Source: DSNY01 sp964539745 (GTDB taxonomy: Bacteria > Pseudomonadota > Gammaproteobacteria > Burkholderiales > Burkholderiaceae_F). From it: 64,000 nt of DNA. The position numbers were made by a program, and so were the translations under genes. The stretch covers positions 10,031 through 74,030 of the forward strand of contig CAZIJU010000007.1 in the NCBI GenBank assembly GCA_964539745.1, in the 5' to 3' direction. Below the pieces are notes generated by a model. That model had not been told where the DNA came from. It worked only from the letters and a program-made list of their open reading frames with translations, and searched no databases. Of this stretch, positions 33,967 through 42,308 are shown piece by piece; within the stretch, counting starts at the first letter, position 1, and each line of letters opens with the position of its first letter.

Positions 33967-34069
33967 GGTCGGAGTATAAGTGCCGGCGCCGCCTGGGCAC
34001 GCCCGGCACGCTGCGCAAACGGAGTAATCCGGACGTGGCGGGCCGCGCGCCCGCCGCTCCGAACGCGCC

Positions 34070-34462
34070 TCAGCGCTTCGAAAACTGCTTGCGCCGGCGC
34101 GCCTTGCGCAGACCGACCTTCTTGCGCTCGACTTCGCGCGCGTCGCGGGTGACGAGCCCCGCTTTCGACAGAACCGGCTTCAGGGTCGCGTCGTAGTCGA
34201 TCAGCGCGCGCGTGATGCCGTGGCGAACCGCACCGGCCTGGCCGGATTCGCCGCCGCCATCGACGTTGACCAGCACGTCGAACGTCGTCGCGTGGTTCGT
34301 CAGCTCGAGCGGCTGGCGCGCGATCATGCGCCCCGTCTCGCGATGGAAGTACTGTTCGATCGGCCGGCCGTTGATCGTGATCTTGCCTGTACCGCGCTTG
34401 ATGAACACGCGCGCCACCGAACTCTTGCGGCGGCCGGTGCCGTAGTTGTAGTTGCCGATCAT
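34070..34462 (-). CDS. rpsI: 30S ribosomal protein S9
   Basis: A 130-aa small-subunit protein near the P-site. The characteristic betaproteobacterial start MIGNYNYGTGRRKSSVARVF is reached from the ATG at 34462. The core GGGESGQAGAVRHGI and the basic tail ending RKARRRKQFSKR, which contacts P-site tRNA, are intact. A longer reading from 34495 adds 11 unconserved residues. Co-transcribed with rplM, 53 bases upstream. Confidence 0.98.
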   Translation of the reverse strand: MIGNYNYGTGRRKSSVARVFIKRGTGKITINGRPIEQYFHRETGRMIARQPLELTNHATTFDVLVNVDGGGESGQAGAVRHGITRALIDYDATLKPVLSKAGLVTRDAREVERKKVGLRKARRRKQFSKR

Positions 34463-34515
34463 GCTGTCCCCGGAGGCTGTGTTTCGTTCTGCCACGCCAA
34501 GAAGTCCGCTGTCTC

Positions 34516-34944
34516 TCAGATCTCGAGCGGCTTGGGCTGCTGCGCCGAATGCGGATGGTTGGCGTCGGCATAGATCTTCAGTTTCTTGATCATCGCGTAG
34601 CCGAGCGGGCCCTTGGGCAGCATGCCCTTGACCGCGATTTCCAGCGCGCGGCCGGGAAAGCGGCCCTGCATCTTGCCGAACGAGGTCTCGTAGACGCCGC
34701 CGGGGTAACCCGAGTGCCGGTAGTAGACCTTGTCCTCGGCCTTGTTGCCGGTCACGCGGATCTTGCCCGCATTGACGACGACGATGAAGTCGCCGGTATC
34801 CACGTGCGGGGTGTACTCGGGCTTGTGCTTGCCGCGCAGGCGTCGCGCGATCTCCGCCGCGAGCCGACCGAGCACCTTGTCACTGGCGTCAACGACGAAC
34901 CAGTCGCGCCGCACGTCCTGCGGCTTGGCGGAATACGTCTTCAT
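34516..34944 (-). CDS. rplM: 50S ribosomal protein L13
   Basis: A 142-aa early-assembly protein of the large subunit. It begins MKTYSAKPQDVRRDWFVVDA and contains VLGRLAAEIARRLRGKHKP, VYYRHSGYPGG and the conserved MLPKGPLGYAMIKKLKIY. The first ATG of the conserved start is at 34944; the upstream in-frame extension is random. First gene of the rplM-rpsI operon. Confidence 0.98.
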   Translation of the reverse strand: MKTYSAKPQDVRRDWFVVDASDKVLGRLAAEIARRLRGKHKPEYTPHVDTGDFIVVVNAGKIRVTGNKAEDKVYYRHSGYPGGVYETSFGKMQGRFPGRALEIAVKGMLPKGPLGYAMIKKLKIYADANHPHSAQQPKPLEI

Positions 34945-35204
34945 CTTCGTCACTTCGATGTAGGCCGGATGCGGTCGGGATCGCCCGCACATTCGCAGTG
35001 TCCGCGATCGGATCGCGTGCGCCGGGTTCCCCAGCGTAGGCGCCGCGCGAGCCGATGCTGGCCGCCGGAAAGCCGCGTATTCTAGCCGCGGCAGCGATCG
35101 GGCTGCAAGCAGCGTCGTCCGGGACGGCCTCTCCCCGCTTTTTCGTCCGCCAGCTCGCCGGCCCGTCGCCGTCTTGGCGCAAGCCACAGTCTGCAGGAGC
35201 ACGT

Positions 35205-35630
35205 ATGGAATGCACAGTGCGCTGGGCCGGGCCGGCCGGCATGACGTTCGTGGTCGAGACGGGCAGCGGGCATCTGGTCACTATGGACGGCGCCCCGGAG
35301 GGCGGCGGCCGCAAGCTGGCGCCGCGGCCGATGGAGGTGGTGCTCGCCGGCACCGGCGGCTGCACCGCGTACGACGTCGTGCTGATCCTCAAACGCGGCC
35401 GGCACGACGTGCGCGGCTGTGATGTCCGCCTGAGCGCGGAGCGCGCCGCCGAAGATCCGAAGGTTTTCACGCGGATCGCGTTTCACTTCACGGTGCGCGG
35501 GCGCAATCTGAATCGAGCCGCCGTCGAGCGCGCGGTCCAGCTTTCGCACGAGAAGTACTGCTCCGCCACGGCCATGCTCGCGAAGACGGCCGAGATCAGC
35601 CACACGGTCGAGGTCGTCGAGGACGCCTGA
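35205..35630 (+). CDS. OsmC family protein (peroxiredoxin-like)
   Basis: A 141-aa OsmC/Ohr-fold protein of the YhfA-like subgroup. The two redox cysteines of the fold are present: one in GGCTAYDVV (about residue 54) and one in KYCSATAM (about 122). By family it reduces organic hydroperoxides using a lipoyl-type donor, though YhfA homologues are less well tested. The start ATG 35205 has AGGAG upstream. It lies alone on the plus strand between rplM (divergent) and coq7 (convergent, 10 bases away). Confidence 0.88.
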   Translation: MECTVRWAGPAGMTFVVETGSGHLVTMDGAPEGGGRKLAPRPMEVVLAGTGGCTAYDVVLILKRGRHDVRGCDVRLSAERAAEDPKVFTRIAFHFTVRGRNLNRAAVERAVQLSHEKYCSATAMLAKTAEISHTVEVVEDA

Positions 35631-35640
35631 ACGCGCGGTG

Positions 35641-36276
35641 TCAGACGTAGTGCGCGGTCGTCGTCATCACCTTGGCTGCGAGCCGCATCGCGGCGCGTAC
35701 CGGGAACGGCAACTCGACCCCGCCCATCGCCGTCGCCGTATGCGCGTGGTGGACCTCGTCCTTCTGCATCTGCTCGACGACCGCGCGTGAGGCGGTATCA
35801 CTCGGAGGCAGACGGTCGAGGTGTCCCTGCAGGTGCGCTTCGACCTGCCGCTCGGTTTCGGCCATGAAGCCGAGGCTCGCGCGGTCGCCCAGCCGCGAGG
35901 CGACGAGCCCGATCGCGAATGCGCCCGCGAACCACAGCGGATTGAGCAGACTCGGGCGCCCGCCGAGTTCGCCGATCCGGCGCTGCGTCCAGGCCAGGTG
36001 ATCGACTTCGTCGCGGGCGGCGGCCAGGAACGCTTCGCGCAGTTTCCGATCGCGCGCACCGAGCGCCTGCGCCTCGTACAGCGCCTGCGCGCAGACCTCG
36101 CCGACGTGATTGACGCGCATCAGCGCGGCCGACTCCCGCCGCTCTTCTTCGGAAAGCTCGTCCGACGGGGCCTGCGCCGGGTACGGCCGGGCGGCGACGG
36201 GTTCGGCGCCGAGCGTTCGCAGCGCGCGGTCGGCGATGCCGAGCAGTTGGTCGATGGGCGAGGCTGCCATCCTCAT
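35641..36276 (-). CDS. coq7: Coq7: demethoxyubiquinone hydroxylase
   Basis: A di-iron carboxylate monooxygenase of ubiquinone synthesis (hydroxylates 2-octaprenyl-3-methyl-6-methoxy-benzoquinol). The iron ligands are visible as two Glu/His sets: RVNHVGEVCAQALYE with ARDEVDHLAW, and MAETERQVEAH with QMQKDEVHHAH. About 211 aa from the ATG at 36276. A second ATG at 36270 and a TTG at 36288 are also in frame, and no ribosome site decides between them. It points away from the porin gene. Confidence 0.92.
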   Translation of the reverse strand: MRMAASPIDQLLGIADRALRTLGAEPVAARPYPAQAPSDELSEEERRESAALMRVNHVGEVCAQALYEAQALGARDRKLREAFLAAARDEVDHLAWTQRRIGELGGRPSLLNPLWFAGAFAIGLVASRLGDRASLGFMAETERQVEAHLQGHLDRLPPSDTASRAVVEQMQKDEVHHAHTATAMGGVELPFPVRAAMRLAAKVMTTTAHYV

Positions 36277-36426
36277 TCTGTCCGCCAAGTTCGAGTTCCT
36301 GTTGCACGAACGCTACAACAGCGGCCGCGGTTGAGTCCATGTCCGCATTGATCGACGACGGCGCGCCGCCCGCGCGGCTATCCTTCGCGACAAACCGTCA
36401 CACCAAACCACGCTAGGAGACAGCAG

Positions 36427-37776
36427 ATGATGCGCAAATCGGCGCTCGCCATCGCACTCGCGCTCGCATTCCCGATCGCCCACGCGCAGGGCAGCCCGAC
36501 GCAGAGCGGCGTTCAACTGTACGGCATCCTCGACGTCGGCATGGAACGCGTCGACAATGGCGACGCGTCCGTGACGCGGCTGACGAGCGGCATCTCGACG
36601 GGTTCGCGCTGGGGCATCCGCGGCAGCGAGGATCTGGGTGGCGGCTATCGGGCGCTGTTCACGCTGGAAAGCCGGTTCGAGGTGGACACCGGAACGACGA
36701 GCAACCGCGGCGCGATCTTCTTCTGTCCCGACGCGCCGGCGCTGTGCCCCGGGGTCGTCGGCGCGTCGCCCGCGGTTCCCGCCCCGGTGGTCGGCGGCAT
36801 GAGCGCGGTGAACTCGGCGCTGCTGCAGGCGGTCAGCACGGTCAACAGCGTCGGCGCACTCTTCGATCGGCAGGCCTTCGCCGGGGTGGTCACGCCGTAC
36901 GGTGCGATCCTCGCAGGCCGCCAGTACACGCCGAACTACGAAGTGCTCGTCAAGTACAACTCGTTCGCCGATTCGTTCGCCGGCAACCCGGGCCAGATCG
37001 CGGCGATCAACATCCGCGCCAACAACGCGCTGCAGTACCGCGCCGAACTGAGCGGCTTCACGCTGTCGCTGATGTACGGCTTCGGCGGATCGGAAGGCAA
37101 CCGCAGCGAGCGCACGACGGTCGGCCGCGGTGACGACTTCTACGGCGTCAACGTCCAGTACAACGCGCCGACGTTCGGCGTCGGGATCGGCTACAACCGC
37201 AACAACACGGTGACGTTCGCCGCACCGACCGAAAGCCGCAAGGGGCTCGAAACGTACAGCATCGGCGGGTCCGCCACGCTCGGCGGCGTCAAGCTCTTCG
37301 CAACCTATCTGAAGGCGAAGAACGAGAATCCGGTGCTGTCGCCGGTCGACGTCCAGAACATCGTGATCAGCACGGGCGGCAACCTCGCGGCGATCAACGC
37401 CATCCTCGGCGGCCTGTTGATCAACCGCTTCGACGTCGACGCGCTGCGCGGCGTGGTTGGACCGACGGACCTGAACGTGTACCACGTCGGACTGAACTGG
37501 ACCGTCGGCAACGGCACGCTGATGGCCGCGTTGAACCAGTCGAAGGACTCGGCGCGCAGCCTCTGGGCGACGGCCGACGCGAGGGTCGATCAGATCGGGC
37601 TCGCGTACATGTACAACCTGTCCAAGCGCACGCAGCTCTACGGCGCGTACGCGGTCGCCAACAACAAGGACCAGGCGCGCATCGCGCTCGGCGCGGCGTG
37701 CTGCACCGGCGGCTGGACCACGGCGCCGGGCGAGGACAGCAAGTCGCTGCAGATCGGCATGCGGCACACGTTCTGA
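36427..37776 (+). CDS. Gram-negative trimeric porin, long form
   Basis: A 449-aa outer-membrane general porin (Porin_4 type). Signal peptide 1-22 (MMRKSALAIALALAFPIAHA|Q). The mature protein starts with the typical VQLYGILDVGMERVD strand and contains SRWGIRGSEDLGGGYRALF; the C-terminal Phe in RHTF is required for Bam insertion. It is about 80 residues longer than copy 2. The extra length is mainly an insertion at about 100-145 with a Cys pair (FFCPDAPALCPG) that should lie in loop 3 or 4 and may form a disulfide near the pore. GGAGA precedes the ATG. Confidence 0.93.
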   Translation: MMRKSALAIALALAFPIAHAQGSPTQSGVQLYGILDVGMERVDNGDASVTRLTSGISTGSRWGIRGSEDLGGGYRALFTLESRFEVDTGTTSNRGAIFFCPDAPALCPGVVGASPAVPAPVVGGMSAVNSALLQAVSTVNSVGALFDRQAFAGVVTPYGAILAGRQYTPNYEVLVKYNSFADSFAGNPGQIAAINIRANNALQYRAELSGFTLSLMYGFGGSEGNRSERTTVGRGDDFYGVNVQYNAPTFGVGIGYNRNNTVTFAAPTESRKGLETYSIGGSATLGGVKLFATYLKAKNENPVLSPVDVQNIVISTGGNLAAINAILGGLLINRFDVDALRGVVGPTDLNVYHVGLNWTVGNGTLMAALNQSKDSARSLWATADARVDQIGLAYMYNLSKRTQLYGAYAVANNKDQARIALGAACCTGGWTTAPGEDSKSLQIGMRHTF

Positions 37777-37793
37777 AGCGCTTTGCGTTGGAT

Positions 37794-37824
37794 CAAGGGG
37801 CGCTGCGGGCGCCCCTTGTTTTTT
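37794..37824 (+). terminator. Rho-independent terminator after porin 1
   Basis: AAGGGGCGC-TGCG-GGCGCCCCTT followed by GTTTTTT, 18 bases after the porin stop. Confidence 0.88.
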
Positions 37825-38054
37825 CGGCGTCCGCCCCAAAGCCCGCGCCGGCAGCGGACCCGTGTTGCACAAACCCCACAACTCACGCCGATCAGGCAGT
37901 CGATTCCGCAGGCGTTCTTTGCTCTGTCATGGGTTCTTTGAAAGAATCGTCGCGGACTTCCGATGGGAGTTGCCAGTCGCGGTTGGCGATCGGAACGCAA
38001 TGAAGAACATCCGAATCGCCGTCGGCTGATCTATCAACACATGTGGAGATACAT

Positions 38055-39125
38055 ATGAAAAAGTCGCTCATCGCACTTGCGGTCCTCGGCGCTTTCGCCG
38101 GGGCTGCCAGCGCGCAGTCGTCGGTGACGCTGTACGGCGTCGTCGACGTGAACGTGCAGCGCACCGACCCGAAAGCGGGCACGACGACGGACAACCCCGC
38201 CACGACCGGCGTCAACAGCGGCGGTCTGGCGGGACCTCGCTGGGGCATGCGCGGCAGCGAAGACCTCGGTGGCGGCATGCGCGCCATTTTCCAGCTCGAA
38301 GGCGGGTACAGCGTCGATGAAGGCACGCTGGGGCAAGGTGGCCGGCTCTTCGGCCGTCAGGCCTACGGTGGGTTGGCCGGCAACTTCGGTACGGTGGTGG
38401 CGGGTCGCCTCGCGACGTTCTCGTCCGGCACGGGGTCTTTCGACAAGTTCGGCTCGCTCGACCCGTTCCGCACCGGCTACGGTCTGGCCGGCTTCAACGC
38501 GACGATGTCGGGCGCCAACGCGCTGCGCGTCGACAACGCGATTGCCTATTTGACGCCAACCATGGGCGGATTCAGCGCCGGTATCGGCCACACCTTCCGT
38601 GCAAACGGCGGCGAACTTGCGGGTGGCAGCTCGAACAACAACAACGGCCAGTTCATGTATGCGAACTTCAGCGCGGGCCCGCTGTACGCCGTGCTGACGT
38701 ACAACCGAATCAAACTGGGCGAGGTTGCCGGCGACCCGACGACGAAGCATCTGCAGATCGGCGCCTCGTACGATCTGAAGGTCGTCAAGCTGTCCGCCGC
38801 TTACGCGAAGGAAGACGATCAGTTCGCGCTGGCGACCACCTCGGCGCAGGCGGCCGGATCCGACGCCAAGGCGTGGGCGATCGGTGCCTCGGCGCCGTTC
38901 GGCCCGCATCGCGTTTTTGGCTCGTACCAGAAGCGCGACGTCGATTCGTTCGGCTCGACGCCGGAAGGCGATCGCAAGGTCTGGGCGCTCGGCTACGAGT
39001 ACTCGCTGTCGCGCCGCACGACCTTCTACGCCGCCTACAGCGACGTGAAGGACGACGGCTCACTGAAGACCGCGAGTTTCGGTGGCCAGAAGCAGACCAC
39101 GATCGGCCTGTTTCACTCGTTCTGA
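38055..39125 (+). CDS. Gram-negative trimeric porin, standard form
   Basis: A 356-aa porin. Signal peptide MKKSLIALAVLGAFAGAASA|Q (1-20), then SSVTLYGVVDVNVQRTD, RWGMRGSEDLGGGMRAIFQ, loop-3 region SFDKFGSLDPFRTGYGL, and the terminal Phe in GLFHSF. I chose the ATG at 38055 (GGAGA, 7 bases upstream); the GTG at 38043 would add four residues before the signal. It is paralogous to the upstream porin, yet each has its own terminator and long leader, so they are separate units with probably different conditions of expression. Confidence 0.95.
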   Translation: MKKSLIALAVLGAFAGAASAQSSVTLYGVVDVNVQRTDPKAGTTTDNPATTGVNSGGLAGPRWGMRGSEDLGGGMRAIFQLEGGYSVDEGTLGQGGRLFGRQAYGGLAGNFGTVVAGRLATFSSGTGSFDKFGSLDPFRTGYGLAGFNATMSGANALRVDNAIAYLTPTMGGFSAGIGHTFRANGGELAGGSSNNNNGQFMYANFSAGPLYAVLTYNRIKLGEVAGDPTTKHLQIGASYDLKVVKLSAAYAKEDDQFALATTSAQAAGSDAKAWAIGASAPFGPHRVFGSYQKRDVDSFGSTPEGDRKVWALGYEYSLSRRTTFYAAYSDVKDDGSLKTASFGGQKQTTIGLFHSF

Positions 39126-39156
39126 TCGACCCGCTCGAAAGGTCGATGCAATCCCG

Positions 39157-39185
39157 GAGGCCGCCTCGTGCGGCCTCTTTTTTTT
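39157..39185 (+). terminator. Rho-independent terminator after porin 2
   Basis: GAGGCCGC-CTCGT-GCGGCCTC followed by eight T, 31 bases after the stop. Confidence 0.9.
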
Positions 39186-39205
39186 GCCCTTCCCCGGCAA
39201 AGCCG

Positions 39206-39600
39206 TCAGCGCACGCTTTGCCACCGTTGCGCGTACGACCGGTCCAGGTACGCGAGCCGCGCTCGTCGGGACACGATGTCCTCGTTCGTCCGCGCCTGCG
39301 CGTAGCGCCTGCAGTGTTCGGCGAACGCCGCGTCCGGCGCGGTGCGGCGCGCCGAATCGGCGAGCACGCGATCGACGACGAGCGCAAGCCGCTCGGTGTG
39401 CGCCGGCTGCGCCTGGATCAGCCCCGCGCGATGCGCCGCGGCCATCGCATCGGCCGCCATGCGCCGGTACGTCGTCCACTTGCCGCCGACGATCGAGATC
39501 AGGTTGCCGAATTCGGTCAGCACCGCGTGCTCGCGCGAGATCGCGGCAGTCGAGCCGGCTTCGCCCGGACCGTCCGGGTCGTACGCCCGCCGGTAGTGCG
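39206..39600 (-). pseudogene. Truncated glycerol-3-phosphate dehydrogenase paralogue (3' remnant)
   Basis: The minus strand reads about 125 residues matching the C-terminal quarter of the GlpD at 40777-42189: TAAISREHAVLTEF, VGGKWTTYRRMAADAM, HTERLALVVDRVLAD. Over 39278-39552 it is almost base-identical to that gene. Outside that tract it remains homologous but diverged: DPDGPGEAGS upstream and SRRARLAYLDRSY downstream, the latter closer to the family consensus than the intact gene. The FAD-binding N-terminus is missing, replaced by unrelated sequence next to hicB. It is a remnant of a second glpD. Confidence 0.75.
39278..39552. repeat. 275-bp direct repeat, copy at 40858-41132
   Basis: The two copies are identical by eye except at 39539/41119 (G versus A), with a constant offset of 1580 bases. 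Identity falls abruptly at both edges within homologous glpD sequence. The copies flank hicBA and a repeat island in the same orientation. Confidence 0.9.
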
Positions 39601-39684
39601 GCTGGCCGACCCCGATTGCGTCTGGAGTACGACGAAAGCTGTCCGCAGCTACAATTCGCAGGCAAGGCTCAAGCTGCAAGCGCG

Positions 39685-39891
39685 ATGCGTACGTATACGG
39701 CGGTCATCGAATATTGTCCGGACACGAATCTGTACGTGGGCTACGTGCCTGGATTCCGAGGCGCACACAGCCAGGGCGCCACGCTCGACGAGCTGCAGGC
39801 GAATCTGCGCGAAGTCATCGCCATGCTGCTCGAGGACGGGGAACCCCAGCTCGAAACCGAATTCGTCGGTACACAGACTGTCGTCGTCTGA
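39685..39891 (+). CDS. hicB: HicB-type antitoxin
   Basis: A 68-aa protein with only the partial RNase-H-like fold of HicB: TAVIEYCPDTNLYVGYVPGF, AHSQGATLDELQANLREVIAMLL in outline, ending ETEFVGTQTVVV. It lacks the C-terminal ribbon-helix-helix or HTH DNA-binding domain of longer HicB proteins, so autoregulation may be weak or need the complex. It is first in the operon, and its stop overlaps the hicA start (TGATG). Antitoxin-before-toxin order is the less common arrangement for hic loci. Confidence 0.85.
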   Translation: MRTYTAVIEYCPDTNLYVGYVPGFRGAHSQGATLDELQANLREVIAMLLEDGEPQLETEFVGTQTVVV

Positions 39892-40115
39892 TGCCGGGCG
39901 CTCCGGTACTGAAGCCCCGCGAAGTCATCGCGATCCTTGCCGCATTGGGCTTCGTCGAGGTCCGTCAGCGCGGATCACACAAGCAGTTCCGCCATGCCGA
40001 CGGCCGGGCAACGACCGTCCCTGTGCATGCCGGCCGCGACATCTCGCCGATTTTGCTGCGCCAGATCGCCAGAGACATCGGCTTGACGGTTGACGAGCTT
40101 CTCCAGCACCGCTGA
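39891..40115 (+). CDS. hicA: HicA-type mRNA interferase toxin
   Basis: A 74-aa dsRBD-fold toxin. KPREVIAILAALGF helix, then the active-site strand RQRGSHKQFRH with the catalytic His, THVPVH-equivalent TTVPVHAGRDISP, and the LLRQIARDIGL helix. All features for activity are present, so it is probably functional. It starts at the ATG that overlaps the hicB stop by one base. The pair lies between a glpD remnant and a repeat island, a typical accessory location. Confidence 0.9.
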   Translation: MPGAPVLKPREVIAILAALGFVEVRQRGSHKQFRHADGRATTVPVHAGRDISPILLRQIARDIGLTVDELLQHR

Positions 40116-40183
40116 ATCTGACGCTTATGCCGCCCCCGTGACACCGCTGCCGCGCGCGGCGATGTCGCCGCTGGGTCGCCGGT

Positions 40184-40640
40184 TTTGTCATCCTGACCCC
40201 GGCCGTGGGCCGGGGAAAGGATCGCCGCGCCGCGAAGCGCTGAGGCGCCTCGCCTGCGCCTTAAAGTGGCGCAGTACTGTCATCCCTGTCATCCCGACCC
40301 CGGCTTTCAAGCCGGGTGGAGGGATCTCCTTCTCGCGAAGGGCGGAGATTCCTCGCCTTCGGCTCGGAATGACGGGAGCAGCGTTGCGGCTTCGAATGAC
40401 CAAGCCAAGCCCGGGTGGAATGACGCTGGCTTGTCATCCCGAGCGAACGCGAGGGATCTCCGCGCCGCGAGGTGCCGGGATTCCTCGCCTGCGGCTCGGA
40501 ATGACAATGAAGTGCCGGCTTGGAATGGTAATGAAGTGGCGGGCTCGGGAATGGCAATGAAGTAGCGGCCGGGAGTAGCAAGGGAGCATTGGCGCGGAGC
40601 GACGGCGGTTGGCAGGTGTTACTGAGATTCGTCACTCCCG
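40184..40640. repeat. Repeat island C (GTCATCC/GGAATGAC units)
   Basis: Contains facing units such as GTCATCCCGACCCCGGC, CCTCGCCTTCGGCTCGGAA-TGAC and GTCATCCCGAGCGAACGCG. Toward the right is a run of short GGAATGGNAATGAAGT units (about 40498-40564). The right end GTGTTACTGAGATTCGTCAC (40616-40635) matches the island-end motif; I cannot find the left inverted end. It fills the space between hicA and glpD. The remainder of 40116-40776 holds no gene. Confidence 0.6.
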
Positions 40641-40776
40641 TAAGTTCGGAACAGAACCTCACGGCGGACCGTGAGCGCCTTTGCGGCGGCCACACCGGCG
40701 CGTGCAGCTTGGCATGCGCAGCGGTGTTCGGAGTGGGCGTTGACGGGGTACGGAGCGCACGGCCGTCGTGCCGCTC

Positions 40777-42189
40777 TCATTGAAGAAGCGAACCGTATGC
40801 GTGCGCGCGAGCGCCCTCCGCGTTGAGCACGCCCAGCCGCGCGCGCCGGTACAAAACGTCCTCGTTCGTCCGCGCCTGCGCGTAGCGCCTGCAGTGTTCG
40901 GCGAACGCCGCGTCCGGCGCGGTGCGGCGCGCCGAATCGGCGAGCACGCGATCGACGACGAGCGCAAGCCGCTCGGTGTGCGCCGGCTGCGCCTGGATCA
41001 GCCCCGCGCGATGCGCCGCGGCCATCGCATCGGCCGCCATGCGCCGGTACGTCGTCCACTTGCCGCCGACGATCGAGATCAGGTTGCCGAATTCGGTCAG
41101 CACCGCGTGCTCGCGCGAAATCGCGGCAGTCGCGCCGGCGCTGCCCGGGTCGAACAGCGGCCGCAGCCCGGCGAAGCTCGCGCGCACGTCGGCGGTCGAA
41201 ATCGGCCGTGCGAGATATCCACGCGCGGTGTCGAGCATGAATTCGATCTCCTGCGGCGAAGGCTGCGGCTCCCACGGCGCATCGGGCCGCGGCCCGTCGG
41301 TGGTGCCGATCAGCAGCTTGCCGAGCCACGGGATCACGAACAGCACGCGGCCGTCGCGCGTCTTCGGGATCATCAGTGCCGCCGAACCGGGAAGGAATTC
41401 GCGATCGACGACGAGGTGCGACCCCTGGCTGACCGTGACGAGCTTGCGCGCGCCGGGATCGGCCAGCCGGCGCACGCCGTCGACCCACACGCCGGCGGCA
41501 TTGAAAACGCAGCTCGTCGCGAGCTCGAAGCGCTCGCTGGTTTCCGCGTCGACCGCGCGCACGGCCGCGATTCGCCCGCTCTGCAGCCGCAGCCCCTCGC
41601 AGCGCACGTAGTTGATCGGTGTGGCACCCAGGGCGTACGCGGTCTGCATCAGCGCGATCGCCATCAGCGCGTCGTCGAACTGGCCGTCCCAGTACGACAC
41701 ACCGCCGCGCAATCCCTCGGGTCGGATCCCGGGCAGCCGCGCGAGCGTCTCGGCACGCGACAGCCACGTCGTCGGGCCGATGCTGCGGCTGGCGGCGAGC
41801 AGGTCGTACATGCCCAGCCCGATGCGCAAGAACGGCCGCTCGAGCGGCCGGTAGCACGGCACGACGAATTCGAGCGGATGAACGACGTGCGGCGCGATCG
41901 CGAGCAGGATCGCGCGCTCCTCGAGCGCCTCGCGCACGAGCTTGACGTTGCCCTGCGCGAGGTAGCGCACGCCGCCGTGGACGAGCTTGGTGCTGCGGCT
42001 GGACGTGCCCGAACCGAAATCGCGCGCCTCGATCAGCGCCACGCGCAGGCCGCGCGCGGCGGCATCCACCGCAATACCCAGGCCGGTGGCGCCGCCGCCG
42101 ACGATCACCGCGTCCCACGGCTGCGGTTCGCGCAGCCGCGCGAGCAAGTCGGCGCGGTCAATCGGCTGGGGTTGCAGAGGACTCTTCAT
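40777..42189 (-). CDS. glpD: Aerobic glycerol-3-phosphate dehydrogenase
   Basis: A 470-aa FAD enzyme that oxidises sn-glycerol-3-phosphate to dihydroxyacetone phosphate and feeds the quinone pool at the membrane. N-terminal FAD motif VIVGGGATGLGIAVDAA; SSRSTKLVHGGVRYL; IPWLGKLLIGTTDGP; VGGKWTTYRRMA. The start ATG 42189 precedes MKSPLQPQPIDR. At 470 aa it is shorter than typical GlpD (about 500-530), and its last 25 residues (VLNAEGARAHAYGSLLQ) depart from the family consensus exactly where the 275-bp duplicated tract ends. Divergent from the Bug receptor gene. Confidence 0.9.
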   Translation of the reverse strand: MKSPLQPQPIDRADLLARLREPQPWDAVIVGGGATGLGIAVDAAARGLRVALIEARDFGSGTSSRSTKLVHGGVRYLAQGNVKLVREALEERAILLAIAPHVVHPLEFVVPCYRPLERPFLRIGLGMYDLLAASRSIGPTTWLSRAETLARLPGIRPEGLRGGVSYWDGQFDDALMAIALMQTAYALGATPINYVRCEGLRLQSGRIAAVRAVDAETSERFELATSCVFNAAGVWVDGVRRLADPGARKLVTVSQGSHLVVDREFLPGSAALMIPKTRDGRVLFVIPWLGKLLIGTTDGPRPDAPWEPQPSPQEIEFMLDTARGYLARPISTADVRASFAGLRPLFDPGSAGATAAISREHAVLTEFGNLISIVGGKWTTYRRMAADAMAAAHRAGLIQAQPAHTERLALVVDRVLADSARRTAPDAAFAEHCRRYAQARTNEDVLYRRARLGVLNAEGARAHAYGSLLQ

Positions 42190-42308
42190 GTCGTGGCAGG
42201 CGCCGGCTCGCGGCGCCGTCGAGGCGGGACTATAGAGCCAGTGGACGCGCCCCGCGCTTGCCGGCAGACTCCGCAGCACAAGAATCCGACCCACGTCAAG
42301 GAGAGCCC

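Noticed and set aside
39714..39890. Longer hicA start within hicB
   Set aside because: The ATG at 39891 gives the normal HicA N-terminus and a one-base overlap; the extension is an out-of-frame hicB reading.
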